NCBI GenBank assembly: GCA_003864495.1
Contig: ML133383.1
Location: 8,044,880-8,108,879 of the forward strand
Direction of reading: 5' to 3'
From: Nemopilema nomurai
Lineage: Eukaryota; Cnidaria; Scyphozoa; Rhizostomeae; Rhizostomatidae
Length of the DNA: 64,000 nt
Of the stretch, positions 13,698-26,200 are shown piece after piece (the first letter of the stretch is position 1; each line of letters opens with the position of its first letter). Under the pieces are notes generated by a model. That model ran no database searches. It was not told the origin of the DNA and saw only the letters and a program-made list of their open reading frames with translations. A program made the position numbers and the translations under genes.

Positions 13698-16190
13698 CTA
13701 CTTTCGGCAAACAATGAATTTAAGTGCAAGAAAAGCCAATACTCTATTAGCAAGTCCCAAGGATATCATCACAGTCAAACATACGAATGAGTTGTCCAGT
13801 TGATAGTTGTTTTTGAAACTGAAATAATCTGCTACAGGGCGTAGAACCGGAGTTATCGTCTTTTGCTCCAAATAGAAAATGTACTCAACTGTCCAACGTG
13901 AATAAGACAGGTTGCAGAGGAAGGAGCCGACCAGTGGTAGCTCGTGCATTTCGCAGATGCTCTTCATGGTGCCAGACAGTAAGCAGCTGACTAGGCCGTA
14001 AACAACCACTGCCATCTGTGCATTCTTCGGCTGCATCACCAACGATGTCCAGTATGAAAAGCCGGATGTGCTGAAGTAGATTATGACACCGACGTAGTAG
14101 TATTCTATGAAGGACGCTCGCGGGAACACGATCGGATAGTTCAAGGACAGGTATGCAAGAGGCAGCAGCAATATATGTGGAAGGTAGGACACCTCCACCG
14201 CCAGGTAGTAGCTGGAAACCCGCAGCCCTGCGTGAACCTCGCGTTGCAGCTGCGGGCGATTGTCGGCGAACTGGCGCACAGCTATCAGCATCGATGTAAC
14301 ACCCATGACCAAGCTGGTTATAGCCGCCATTATTGACACTTGTATGAACTCGACTTCCCTGTACATCAAAGCATGAAACAACCCTGCTATTATGCTTAAC
14401 AAATAGTTCAAAATGAGCACCCTTGCATTTCTCTGCTGTAACAGAAACTGTCTGCTCAAGATTGCCAAGAACTGCGGCAAAAATGCCGATCTTTCTCTCG
14501 CCTTGGGAATCCATTCAATTCCAGCCTCTTTTACGTCTGCTTGCCGATTCCCCTGGATTTCAAAAGGTTTCAGTGAAATCGTGCGGCTCAGTTTAGCTTT
14601 CATTGTTCTGAAAGGAACTTCGGTGACAAAGTCCATGAAGTAATCTGCCGGGTTTGCGTTGACTGGTGTGACGATCCCCAGTTTTTTGAAGAAGTCAGTC
14701 ACTCTGCTTTGCGTTCCTTGAATAATTGTTCTTCCATCTTTGCTTAGGAACATAACACTTTGCGCCATCATGAAAACTTCATAGCGAGGTTGATGCAGAA
14801 CGCACACTATTGTAAGGCCCTTTGCCGCCAAAGCCTTCAGAATCTCCATTACCAGAAGCGTCGTCGCACTATCCAGACCGCTGGAAGGCTCGTCCAGAAA
14901 GAGAAGCAGTGGCTCTGCTATCAGCTCCATTGCGATGTTGACTCGCTTTCGTTCCCCGCCTGACAATCCGTTCCCATTGTGATCGCATATGACCGAGTGC
15001 TCAACCTGTTTTAGATGAAGCATTTCTAGCACTTCCGAAACTTTTTGTTGCACCTGCTTATTCGTCCTCAGGCCTTGCAATCGAAGCAGTCCCTGGTAGC
15101 TGAGGATTTCACGTGGTGTCAAGTTCATGTGCATGACGTCATCCTGTGGAACGTAACCACTGATCTTTCCAAGTACCTGGATATCCTTCACTTTTGTACC
15201 ATTGACAAGGATGTCTCCCTTTGATAGTTTTCCTGGTGCTTTTCCACTCAGAACCTTCAGTAATGATGACTTGCCCCCACCGCTTGGCCCCAAGATGGCA
15301 TTCAGCGATCCACTTTCAAACTCACCCTCTACCCCATTTAGAATATGTTTATCCTGCTGCTTGAGTACTAAACCTTTAAACTGGAGTTTGACTTGATCTG
15401 TCTTCGCCTCGATATTCAAGACAACAGGAGGGAATGCTCGAATACCAAGAGTAATTTCTAACATTTTGCTCACATCAGCGACGGCGCCATTGAGTCGCTT
15501 CGTTTTCGCTTTGAAACTTTTCACGATGTACTCCTTGTGTACAAATACCCAGTAGGCAAGAAGCAAAACAATAACAATTGTGATGCCAATTATTATGCAT
15601 ATCTCGGTCCCTGAGTTAGAGTTGCTTTCTTGTTTGCAGGAAAATGACAAGGAACACTTTTCTGGCTTCTGTACTGCATCCCTGCAAAAGTACCCCTTCG
15701 GACATCGTTGCTTTGTCTTCACCGTTGAGCAAAAGTAGCCCCTCTCACAGACATTCAGCTTGCTTTCTCCGGGGCACAACCAATGTGACCCCAGGTGAAC
15801 TGGCCGTACGGTAACGTTGTCCCTTCGGCAAACAGGCATGGTCGCGGTATTGTTCAACACTGGATCTGGCTCGGACTTTTTGCAGTAGGAACCAACAGGG
15901 CACGGTAACATGCATGTTTTCGACTCAGGGCAAAAGTAGCCATCAGGGCAAGGCAACACGACGTTGTCCGGCGATTTGTAGAGACCACGATGGCAGGCAA
16001 ACGAGTCAGCACCCCTTGAGCAGCCTCCCATTCTCGCTGTACCGGCTGGAGGGCAGCACGAATCCTTGTATTTGTTTTCGCATACTCCAACGGCAAACAT
16101 GGTGGCTCTTTTTTTACATAGTTCTCTTCGACCGCAGCACATATTGCAGGCAATAACGAAGAAGAATCCAACCTTTAAAATTTGACCCAT
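13698..16190 (-). CDS. ABCG half-transporter with Cys-rich extracellular N-terminus (plant ABCG24/28-like), intronless
   Basis: A single uninterrupted 830-codon frame with a TAG stop at 13698-13700. The N-terminus (MGQILKVGFFFVIACNMCCG) looks like a signal peptide. Residues about 20-195 form a cysteine-rich ectodomain with repeated PCPDGYFCP / CPKGYFC modules. A membrane segment lies at about 197-218. The ABC domain follows: Walker A GPSGGGKSS (301-309), Q-loop near 349, signature LSGGE (409-413), Walker B LLLFLDEP (428-435) and the switch histidine near 466. The C-terminal 260 residues hold several hydrophobic spans of the ABCG membrane domain. NBD-before-TMD order and the GYFCP modules place it with the white-brown-complex proteins typified by plant ABCG24/28, not with ABCG1/2/5/8. 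All ATPase motifs look intact. The substrate is unknown. Lack of introns contrasts with every neighbour and may reflect retroposition. A non-coding 5' exon is possible. Confidence 0.93.
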   Translation of the reverse strand: MGQILKVGFFFVIACNMCCGRRELCKKRATMFAVGVCENKYKDSCCPPAGTARMGGCSRGADSFACHRGLYKSPDNVVLPCPDGYFCPESKTCMLPCPVGSYCKKSEPDPVLNNTATMPVCRRDNVTVRPVHLGSHWLCPGESKLNVCERGYFCSTVKTKQRCPKGYFCRDAVQKPEKCSLSFSCKQESNSNSGTEICIIIGITIVIVLLLAYWVFVHKEYIVKSFKAKTKRLNGAVADVSKMLEITLGIRAFPPVVLNIEAKTDQVKLQFKGLVLKQQDKHILNGVEGEFESGSLNAILGPSGGGKSSLLKVLSGKAPGKLSKGDILVNGTKVKDIQVLGKISGYVPQDDVMHMNLTPREILSYQGLLRLQGLRTNKQVQQKVSEVLEMLHLKQVEHSVICDHNGNGLSGGERKRVNIAMELIAEPLLLFLDEPSSGLDSATTLLVMEILKALAAKGLTIVCVLHQPRYEVFMMAQSVMFLSKDGRTIIQGTQSRVTDFFKKLGIVTPVNANPADYFMDFVTEVPFRTMKAKLSRTISLKPFEIQGNRQADVKEAGIEWIPKARERSAFLPQFLAILSRQFLLQQRNARVLILNYLLSIIAGLFHALMYREVEFIQVSIMAAITSLVMGVTSMLIAVRQFADNRPQLQREVHAGLRVSSYYLAVEVSYLPHILLLPLAYLSLNYPIVFPRASFIEYYYVGVIIYFSTSGFSYWTSLVMQPKNAQMAVVVYGLVSCLLSGTMKSICEMHELPLVGSFLCNLSYSRWTVEYIFYLEQKTITPVLRPVADYFSFKNNYQLDNSFVCLTVMISLGLANRVLAFLALKFIVCRK

Positions 16191-19100
16191 TTTGTAATCC
16201 TTAGTTTAATTTGTCGACGACTGTCTTATGTCGTTCGCATTTGAAATATAATGTGAATTGTATCGACCGTCAAATATAAGGCTTTCGAAACCAATTGTCT
16301 CGGGATTTTTTCTCCTCCCTCAGGGCGAGCGAAAAGGTCCCGTCACCTCCGCATACCTCTTTTCGAGGCCGCAATTAGTTTATTTGTATGGACGTGATCA
16401 TATCTATACATACTCGTATTTCATGTAGCAAGATTTCATGCAAGGTATCATGCTGCAAGGCAAGTTCCCCATTGTCATTGTAATTTAAGTCGTGACTTAC
16501 TGTGCATTGTCTAATGCGGTGAACGTTTCATTGTGCAATGACCCGTAGCTTCATACATGCACAAAGCCAACTTAAATGATGAGATGTGGAGTGCGTAAGC
16601 AGTAGATGTTCTTAGAAGGAAATAGGAAAGTTTTGAGCAGTGAAAACATGATTCATAAGCCGCGAAAAATGGCGTTTGTGCAGCTTTCTGACAAAACAAG
16701 GTTTTTTAATAAAAGTTTTCATGACTTTCTCGAGAAATTTCGGGATTTCCGGCAGCGAAATATTCAGCATTCCTTAATAACCTTTTTTGATGAAGGATAA
16801 TTTTCTTCAATAGCCCGAATGAACTATTTATGAGGTGGATGATTTTTAAAACCTGGGAATGAGCAAGTTCCTCTTTCATAAAAAAGACGTCATCATCTTG
16901 GTGCTTTTGACGATTACCGAGAATCTTTTACACAGAAAGCTCTCGTAGAAATTGCCATTGACCTAGGTCAGAATTGATAATCCCTTCCGGGTTATTACGT
17001 CATTTGAATCGTGCATTTGATTATACTCAGGCGCTGTGAGTGAGGGGGGAGGCGAATCAAATGACAGGGGACGCATATTTAAAGTCTGCCCATCTAGCTG
17101 TATTAAGATAAGCCAAAGTGAATCGCGAAACTTTGAGAAAGAGACTAGCAATTTTGTCGAGCTTCAAGTATTGAAGACAAAACCAAAGGAAAGTTTAGGG
17201 TACGTGAAATTTGAGGGAAACATCAAGAACTTGTCTTTTTTGAAACACATCTACAAGTTAGCAGAAACCTGTTAATTTGCAATGTTTTATTGATCTCAAT
17301 GGTCGCGAAATCGATTTCATGCGTTGCTACGGTTAAAACTGCCATACTTTGGTTCTGCATTTGCGACTTACTTGTAACGTGATTAAGATCTTTGCAAAGT
17401 TGAGAAATGAAACTTTCCTTGGATTTTTTGGCTTATTTTATTTTACAACTTTTGGGCGTTTAAGTGCGCTCGTCTCCTCCACGTCAAACGCCCGGCGCAT
17501 TTCCACTTGGCGTTTAACTTGAATCCCCAGATATGAACGCACTTGGTCGGCTAAAGTTCTGAAGCTCGGGTTTAAAGGCGGCTCATGTTTAACGAACTAC
17601 GGAAAACACACCAGGAGCTTGTCGGTAATGGGAGGAGGCTTGAAAGGGGTGCTCATTAAACCCAAAAAACAACGAGTCGCATATGTCGCCGGAAGATGAA
17701 AGAGGCTACCGATTCTGTGTCGGCGGAGGCCATTTTGAAAGTTGTCTTCGGGACTCCTTTGTTTACACATTTTGGCGGGTGCTTGCAACACGTGTCTACA
17801 TTTTTATTGTTTCCTTTGCTTGAGATAAAAAACGAAAGATGGATCAAGTAAAGAAAATTCTTGGTGATGAGATTTTAAAAACTTTACTCACAGGGACGGG
17901 TATCCAAGGGGTGTGGGGGTGCGATATTTTTGTGCTTTCCGGTAAATTGTGTTTTTATTCGGTAAATAGCTTATTTGGTAGTCAGTAGTGACGAAATGAC
18001 GCCAGTTTCTTCCTTATTTATCTTCTCATCGAGTCAGTTGTAGTTTTTCTTTCAATATAATTAAACTACTTGAAATCGAAGAACGCTTCAAAGCAATGTC
18101 AGATAAAAAAATGGGCGCTTCTATCATTTCCCAGGCACCAAAAGGGCGCGACACTAAAATCCGATCATAATCACACCCCTCAATCGTTGCCTCTTAAATT
18201 TGCCCCTGTTTACTCAATATCCTTCCTTGAACAGTTTTTACCGACCAAAGTTGCAATAATGGTCTAGGTTTTGGCAACTGCTGCCTGTAATACATCCTCG
18301 CAAGTAGATTTGATACGAATTCTAATAAACGTCATACTCTCAATTGTCAGTTTTCTTTCCTCTGATAATGTTTAAATAAAATTCCATCGTAATTCTCGAA
18401 AACTTGAACATAATAATGCTTGCTCTTACCTGCTTGCTAAACAGGCAAAATATTTCTAGTGTATCAAAACCATTTCTGTTAAATATTGTCAGTATATTTA
18501 GAGAACCTCAATTTCGAAAAAATCTAGAGGATTAAAAATTTATTTGCCATTTTGGTAATAATTCAGTTACAAAGATGAGTTTCAAAGGGCTAAATCGTTC
18601 GTGTTACACAGGTAGAAATGCGTTGTCGAGCTCCTCAAGGATCCCACCCTGAGTTTTTGTTGTTGATGTCGATGTACCTAGATAACTGTCTACCTATGTT
18701 GCTTTGATTGTCAGGTAAAATGTACACTGCCTAGACTACAAATGTCACAGGATGTCTTTGTATGTTGTATCTAGAAATCATTTGCTGCATTTAATGATGA
18801 TATGGTGAAGACCAAATACAACAAGCTATAGTAGATGCACGGAGCAAAAGGACTCCACAAAATATCATTTTTCGATCACAGATTGATTAAATAACTTAGA
18901 CGAAATCCATTGTTCACAACTACATCTTTTTCTAGGAGCATCAACTAAAGAAAATCAAGGGAATTCTCAGGTTGCTTCCACGGCTGGTTTTAAAATGTAC
19001 ATGCCCCAAAATTGGTCATCGAATTTGCAAAAGTTTCCGGTTCGATATTAATGTGGTAAGTGGATGGGAACCGAAATTTAATCAGTCGTAGGCCTTTAAT

Positions 19101-20288
19101 TTGAAGAAGAAGAAATAGCTTCATGATGAAAACTTTTTTGATTTGATTAGAGTTAGAAAAATATGGGTGTAAACCTTACATGAGTGTAAACTAAATTGGT
19201 GGGTGTTGCCTTCTGGATCGTGAAACATTTCTGAAAGAATTTTGATAAGCTTCATGTACTAATTGATACTAGCCTTCATGAACTACATTAGACGTCAATC
19301 AAGAGACGTGGATTATGCATGTCGCAACTTCTTCCACTTGTGAATGTAAATTTTCGAAACCTTTTCTGGTTTCTGAAAGACAGTATTTTGCACCCATTGT
19401 TATCAAAGGCATCTTCCCCTCAATTACCTTTTTAAGATTCTTGGCAATTTTGCTCCTTGCTCTTTTGATTTTATTCTAGATTTCCCCGTCGCTTGCTCTC
19501 TCTATCAGATAACTGCTCCGAGTAGGGTACTAGATTGTTAGATTGTAGGATAGAAACATGGTTATTTGATTGAGTTGAACTTTCATGACAATTTTTGTGC
19601 AAACCAGATCACCAACGATTAAGTATGAATTAAGAAGCATTCTAAAACGCGTTGATTTATCATAGTTATATTAAATGTCACATTTTCAACTTTAAGGTTA
19701 TGAATATAAAATTATGTGCAAGACTAAACCAGATGTAAAAAAGCCGTGCGTCGTATTATCCCCAGCTCTCGCGGCACCGTAGGAGGGGGTAGCGCGTGCG
19801 GGGTAGCCTTTTGTCCTTAGTAAATGTTACCAATTTTTTGGTTATGCTACTGTTCTGGCATTATCTTTGTGCATTCGCCCCTCTGGTCCTGAAAATCTGC
19901 AAGTGTCCCTGATTCAAAACGTATTCTTATATAACTTATTCAAAACACACTTCCTTGCAACAATGAGAACTTTGTGACCTCAGCCTTGCTGATTGATCCT
20001 TAATTTATCAGCCCACGTTGTTTCATGGCCTACATAAGTCAGTAAGTGCTAAGCTAAGATATATATTATTGTGCAGTTTATTCGACCTACGAACGCACAA
20101 TTTCTAATTATAAGTACTTGTGTTTCATTTCAACCATTCTTGAGTTCCTGTGATATTTTTGAAACAGCTATCAATTAGACTGTAATTTTTAAAAATACGG
20201 TTCCTTTTAAATGCAGTTATTGTCTCTTGAAATTCCCATACACTGAAATCTAGCCGATTTGTTCGTCGATACCCCCGTCTCTGCCACC
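16191..20288. other. Gene-poor 4.1-kb spacer upstream of ABCG and downstream of villin
   Basis: This stretch contains the ABCG promoter side (near 16200) and the villin 3' UTR (near 20288). A minus-strand AATAAA at 20077-20082, about 205 bases past the villin stop, is a plausible poly(A) signal. Between 17445 and 17560 a local CpG-richer patch repeats the motif GGCGTTTAA or its complement, and GGGCGTTTAAGTG can pair imperfectly with a nearby copy. Short frames such as 17036-17275 (plus) resemble no family and I do not call them genes. No complete transposon termini were found. Confidence 0.4.
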
Positions 20289-23200
20289 TTAGTAAAGGTC
20301 CACTTTTCTTTTCAGATTGGATCTCTTCCACTGCGGCAATTTCTCATACTCCGTCACAGTCATGCCAAAAACTTTTTTGAAGTCTTCAGGCGACAGGTAG
20401 AACTATAAGAGTTATTACAAAGAATCATGAAATGTAAATATTATATTTAGCATTTAGAAATAGGCTCTTGAATCTTGTTTCGTTGTTTGAGAAGTAGAAA
20501 ATGTTTGTTTTAGAAATCTCCATAATTGAATCTGTACAGACATATGCTCGTAAGTAAACTAGTAAAACAAGGTTATTCATTTTCCTTTACCCTTTTTTGT
20601 TAGTATAAGATAACACACCAACAGGCAAATATTGTTAGTTATTGCATCTCTCACTTGTCTTTGGCCAACCACTGCTATGGGTGTGCTAATTTACCTCCAG
20701 AATCCTTGGTCAAAAACACCCTTATATAGAGTTTCATTTTGACCTGACTCTTTTTATACGCCAATTGTGTTTCGTAGTCTGAATTTAATGAAGTCGAACT
20801 TTAAAATAGAACTGTACATCTGAATATGTAGATTATCATTTTTATACATGTAGACATTTCTGTTCAGCAAAGTATGCGCTTATTCATGTTTCTCGTTTTT
20901 TCGATTGTCTGCTTGTGCTGTGATGTGAATCGCTAGTTAAACGTATACGAGTCTAAAAAGAGGCCAACGATTGAAATCGAGGCCCTAGCGCTTTTGGCCT
21001 GTCTAATTGTTGTTCATTTCTTGCTACAGAATCGATAGTTCTTCCTATTCAATTTGGGGTTCTGTTAACGTTTATTCACTATCAGCCTTACAGATGATCT
21101 AGGAAGCCTTGAGCCAATGCTCAGTATCTTTAGCGGATGTTTATGTTTACAAGAATCAAAAGAAACGTGCTTTAACCACTTAAATTCAAGTCAGGTGAAA
21201 GCCGTATAGTGACTTATCTAAGTTCCTAGCCTTTAGTAACCAGGAATGGGCCTTTGAACGTTTCTTCTCTTCAAAAGAATGAGACAACGACCACTTTTTT
21301 ATTTGATTCCCTTTTTCAATTTTGGATTTGAGACAGGAATTTTTTTACATATTTGGGTTATTTCATTCTTATAAAACGGAGGCTCTAGTTGATGAGGAAG
21401 TAAAACCAACAAATCTTTACCTCTTTTTGGGTTGGATCAACACCTGGTGGCAGGTTTTCGACGTCAACTTTTAATTCGTCGTAGCTGTACTTCTTGTCAA
21501 ATGAGAAATTGCGTAGTTCCTATGATGAAAAAATGTCAACAAACAATGAAAAAAGCCAAGACGAGACGAGTATAAAAGCCCATTATCAAATGATGAATAC
21601 ATCTGATTAGAATTTGTTTGATGTTATGAGATTGAGAGTTGATTTGGAGCCTGGAAGTTTCTTTCTTCGGCATGTAGAATAAAACGAAAGGTCCAGTTGT
21701 TTAAAAAAAACAAGTCCAGCTTGAAAGAATTTTCTTACTACTGGCGTTTTGTTCATCCAATCATTAATTTTTAGCTATTTGATATCTCTCATTTGTCTTC
21801 GCTCACCTCCTCCACCAAAGAGATCCCCTCGTTTCGATCTTCCAGCCCCTTTTTCATTTCTTCGTAACTTTTTCTCTTCGGATCCTAGAAAGAAGTGTTG
21901 GGGAGACTGCATCGTAAGATAAGCTATGATTTCAAGATGGGGTTTAATAGTGAGGTCAAACAAAATGCCTTTGAAAACTACAATTTTTGTGCTTTGTTGA
22001 TTTGAAGGATCCTATCTTCATGCAATCTGCAACAAGCTCCATAACTTAAATAGCCAACTATTTTGTTTTGAAGACGTGAAGTTCAATTGTACACTTCCAT
22101 GAACTTATGTCGACAAAGTTAGCTTGAAATTTTCGACATATGGGAACTAAAGTCCCTTTGCGTGTAGAAGCATGAATGAAAAAACGAAGGAATGAAAGAA
22201 AGAAATAGAAAGACTTACTGAAAACTTGTTGGGATCCCAGAAGTCATAGTATCCAGTAAACATGGCCGGCTCGTAACCTTGCTTAACCACTAAAAGATCT
22301 ACATCATCGACTTTGCGGCCACTCGGGTCGGTTTCTACGTATTCCTAAAAAGATAAATCAATAGTAGGAATAAATCAAAGATAATGTTTGCAAAAGTATA
22401 ATATATATCAGGGTTATGAGTTTGCGAGATTTAGCTATTTGCTTGTTGCACTAAACCCTGAAAAAGGCTCAAAACAGTCTGTACAGACAAGGGCTAAAAA
22501 TGAGCATTGAAGTGACGTATCAATTGATTCATGACTCCATCGTCAGCTTTTTAATTTTGATGTCGATGGAAGTGATCTTCGATGTCATCTTTGCAACCAA
22601 CAGCGTAACATATTGAAGTCATGATGCCATCTGATATTATCTACCTTGGCAAATGTGAATGCCGCTTTCTTTTCTTTCTGGTTTGAATCTTTTCCGACCC
22701 ACACAAACACTTGCTCGTAGCAGTCTAGGACCATGATATCGTCTTCTTCCAGATCACTTTGGGTGAAATTGTGAATCTCTTCTACCTCGAACCTGCCAGT
22801 CGCATTTGAGCAATGGAACAGACGCGCTGGGTAGTCGGTTTCTTCATACTGCAAAGGAAGGCATGCATTCTGAGTTATACACATATATGCATCTACTGCA
22901 GTGTATTTGAAAAAACATCAAATATAGATATAGAATGTATAACGTTGGATCAGAAATATCTTTTGAAGCGTCCAGTATTGTAAAAGTTCTATCAAGGTCA
23001 ATTCATCAGCATTTTAGTTTTCTAACATTTTGAACTTGATTAAAAACTTTCTCAAAGTAGTTTTACGTTAACGATAAATCAAGGAAAATCTGTTTTCAGA
23101 TTATTTGAAAAATCATCACTGCTTGCGGCTCATACAACGTTAAAGTGCAGGTAGACTTGTTTTGAGGAAAAGTGCATAAGGCAGGCTTGGCTATCATGAT

Positions 23201-26200
23201 CACTAGTGACATTCCAATGGCGTACAGACACAAGTGTCACTTCATCTGCTAGTTGAATCATTTTGATGCATAAGACTCCAACTTTGACTGGTAATGCAAT
23301 GCAATAATGGCGATGCAAAACCACAAAAGGCCACTCACAATTAGATTTCCACCAGTCGCATATTCAGTTTTCCCGCCAAGAATGTTCCAGAAGTCATCGG
23401 GCTCTTTTCCTTCCATTACAATAGTGAAGTCATCCTTGAACTTGGGAGATACAATTCCAGCAACTTCTTTGGCTAACTCTCTCTCGTCGCCGCTACAGCC
23501 TTTTCCGTACCACAGGAAACCAGATTTTGTGGTACACAGCACAAAAACGTCATTAGAATTTAGAGAACTTCCTACGGGATCGACCTAGATATAAGGGAAA
23601 TAGCCGATTAAGGCTCTAAAAAAGGCAGCAGATCAGCAAAGCATCATATGTGATTCAAAGGATTCAAAAAAGTGTGATTGGTCTGATTCAAATGATTCAA
23701 AGAAAGTTTGAATGATCTGATTCAAACGAAAGTTTGATTTGAATAACGCAAAGTGTAAGGACATCTGATGTAACTACAAGAGACTGCTCACCTCCATAGC
23801 CTTCCTGCTCAAAGAAGCTTTGCACTTGATCTGAAATAGCCGGGCACTTCCTCCTTTCTCTATCTCGTTGCCAGCACCTCTAAATCCACTAGATTTGCCA
23901 CCCTTTGAGCAAGAAATATATTCACACAAATCGTTGCTTCATGGAAAGATTAGAAAGCGACAGAATGCTATAGTATTCAGACTGAAAAGATTAAGCTATT
24001 CTGTACCTTGTAAATAACCATTTTTCCTTTGAAGATTCTCATGAAGTGCTCTGTCTCTTTGCCTTGAACAAGCCTAACCTGAAACAAAATTTCGATTTAA
24101 AGTCTACTCAATCATCAACAACAAAGTAGGCTCAAACATTGAAGCCGCAATAGATTGAGGAAGATAACGTCTATTATGTTTCGAGGCAGCGAGTACAAGA
24201 TCCCAGTACAAGATAATTTGAGCTCTATGTGACGTACGAAAAGCTGCGTACGCACCTGCACAGCGGCTCCACCGAGCTTGTCATCAACTGCAACAGCGTG
24301 CAAGGCTGCGGCACCCTGTTCATCCTGAGTGCTTGAAAGGCCCTGTTGAAAATAAAGCTGCTTTACAACAGAACTTTGTAATCATGAATGTCATATTGTT
24401 CAAAGAGGCTTGTTTGGTACTTGAAAGGCAGGACCAAGAGAAGTATCCACTGATATTAATAGTTGTCGTTACAATCAAAGTCGTATCATCGATGTCACAT
24501 GCTCCAAAGAGGTTTGCTTTGTAATTGAATGGCAGGACCAAGAGAAGTATCCACTGACATTATTAGTTGTTCTTAAAAACGAAGTTGAATACCGGTGCTA
24601 GATTTGTTGATCATTAAAATAACTATTTCCCTACTTTAAACATTAGTCTCAGAGGCGATGTTGTCAATTTGGCACAAAGGCCCACTGCTAAATCCAAAAC
24701 TCATTCCTTAATAACCGACATTGGATCTGTACATTTTTCAAGCAACTGCCTCCACATGCAGGGAAGCAGGAAGTAAAAATAAAACGATTTGGCTTACCAG
24801 CCAGTAATAAACAACAAAGTGTTCCTTCCCATTCTTCTTATATGTGTAAAGAACAACGTAGCTATCTCCACCAAAAAATATTCCCAGCATTTCTGATGAC
24901 TGAGGCACCAACTCAAAATCTTCAACTCTCCAGACTTCCACTACGCCTGATCCATCGTCAAACAATTTCTCCTCCTCTCTCTTTTTCTTGACGTGCAATT
25001 GCTGGGCATCGAACTTTCTCTCCTCCACAGATGCAATTCCACGGCCAGCTGTATATGTTTTATTCGTCCCAGTCATAACAGAACGAGGCCAGTCAGTAAA
25101 CAGAGACTTGAAAACCGGGGGTTCAGACTTCTCTGTTACCCTGGTAACTGGCGTCCAATCAGGATAGCCATTGGTACGTAGGAAATTCTAAAGATTAAAA
25201 TAGGTATAAACATATTTCCGAAACGAAACTTTACTATGCATGCATAAGCGAAAAAGTGATATATCGATATTGAGAATTTAATCCAATTGTAAATTATCTG
25301 AATGTATGTTAAGTCGTAAAGCCGATTGTTTTAAATCATCAGCAAAGATGCAAATGACTCTAAGTACTTTGCATGATGCCAGAAATCACTTTGCAAACAT
25401 GGATTCCTAAGATAGCTTGGCATTTCCTCTGCAAAAGATTTGCACAACAAGAGAGTACGTAAAACTTACGACTGCTATCTTCATCGCATTCAACTTTTCA
25501 TCCTTGTCTGCTTTCTTGCCAATCCAAACAAAAACATGGATCCCACCCTGGTCCAGAATAAATGCATCCTGAAAAAGAAACAACATGGATGATGATAATT
25601 TACAGTTTTCTTTCGAAGAGCAGTGAAGCTTGGAGTTTATTCTATTATTTAGTGTTGTCATCTGGCGCATTAAATGAAGAGACGTAAAGTGGCCTCAAGC
25701 ACTTTCTTTAAAACTAGCTGCAAACGAAATTAAGTCTTATCTACTCGCTTTCATTTAATCTGACTGGATGAAGTTTCAATTTTCAGAAAATTATCATCAC
25801 CAAATTCATTTGCATCCGAAATACAGATTGCGTTTGAATAAAATAAAAAGATCGATTCACAAGACGTCAAAGGAGGTGGGGGGGGGGGTTAAATATCGAG
25901 AGTTATGTTATTCAAATGTTCAGCTCTAGCAAATTGAAATTAATGAAGATACTAACATCGCTATCAAGTAGGTTGTGTTTTAGAGCTCCAGATCCTACTT
26001 GTTCCACTTTGATCTGTCCACTTGCATTTGAGACTCTGTAAGGAGAGCAACGTTTAAAATTAACACTTACCCAATAAAGAAATAGAAATAGTCTCCATAG
26101 CCCTAAACGAATGAGCCTCGAAGGAGTTTTAATGAAAACATACACAAGCACCTACTACAGTATGTTTAACTGCGTATTGGCATAAACCTGCTTACCTGTA

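Noticed and set aside
13885..14514. 209-codon open frame on the minus strand inside the ABCG gene
   Set aside because: It is an alternative frame of the transmembrane-domain coding sequence, which has clear ABCG homology in the other frame.
17036..17275. 79-codon plus-strand ORF in the villin-ABCG spacer
   Set aside because: No recognisable domain, no splice partners, and composition like the surrounding non-coding DNA.
17656..17847. Minus-strand frame containing MASADTESVASFIF with a good start context
   Set aside because: It stops within 25 codons of that Met and I could find no exon to splice to. It may be part of a decayed repeat, but I could not support it.
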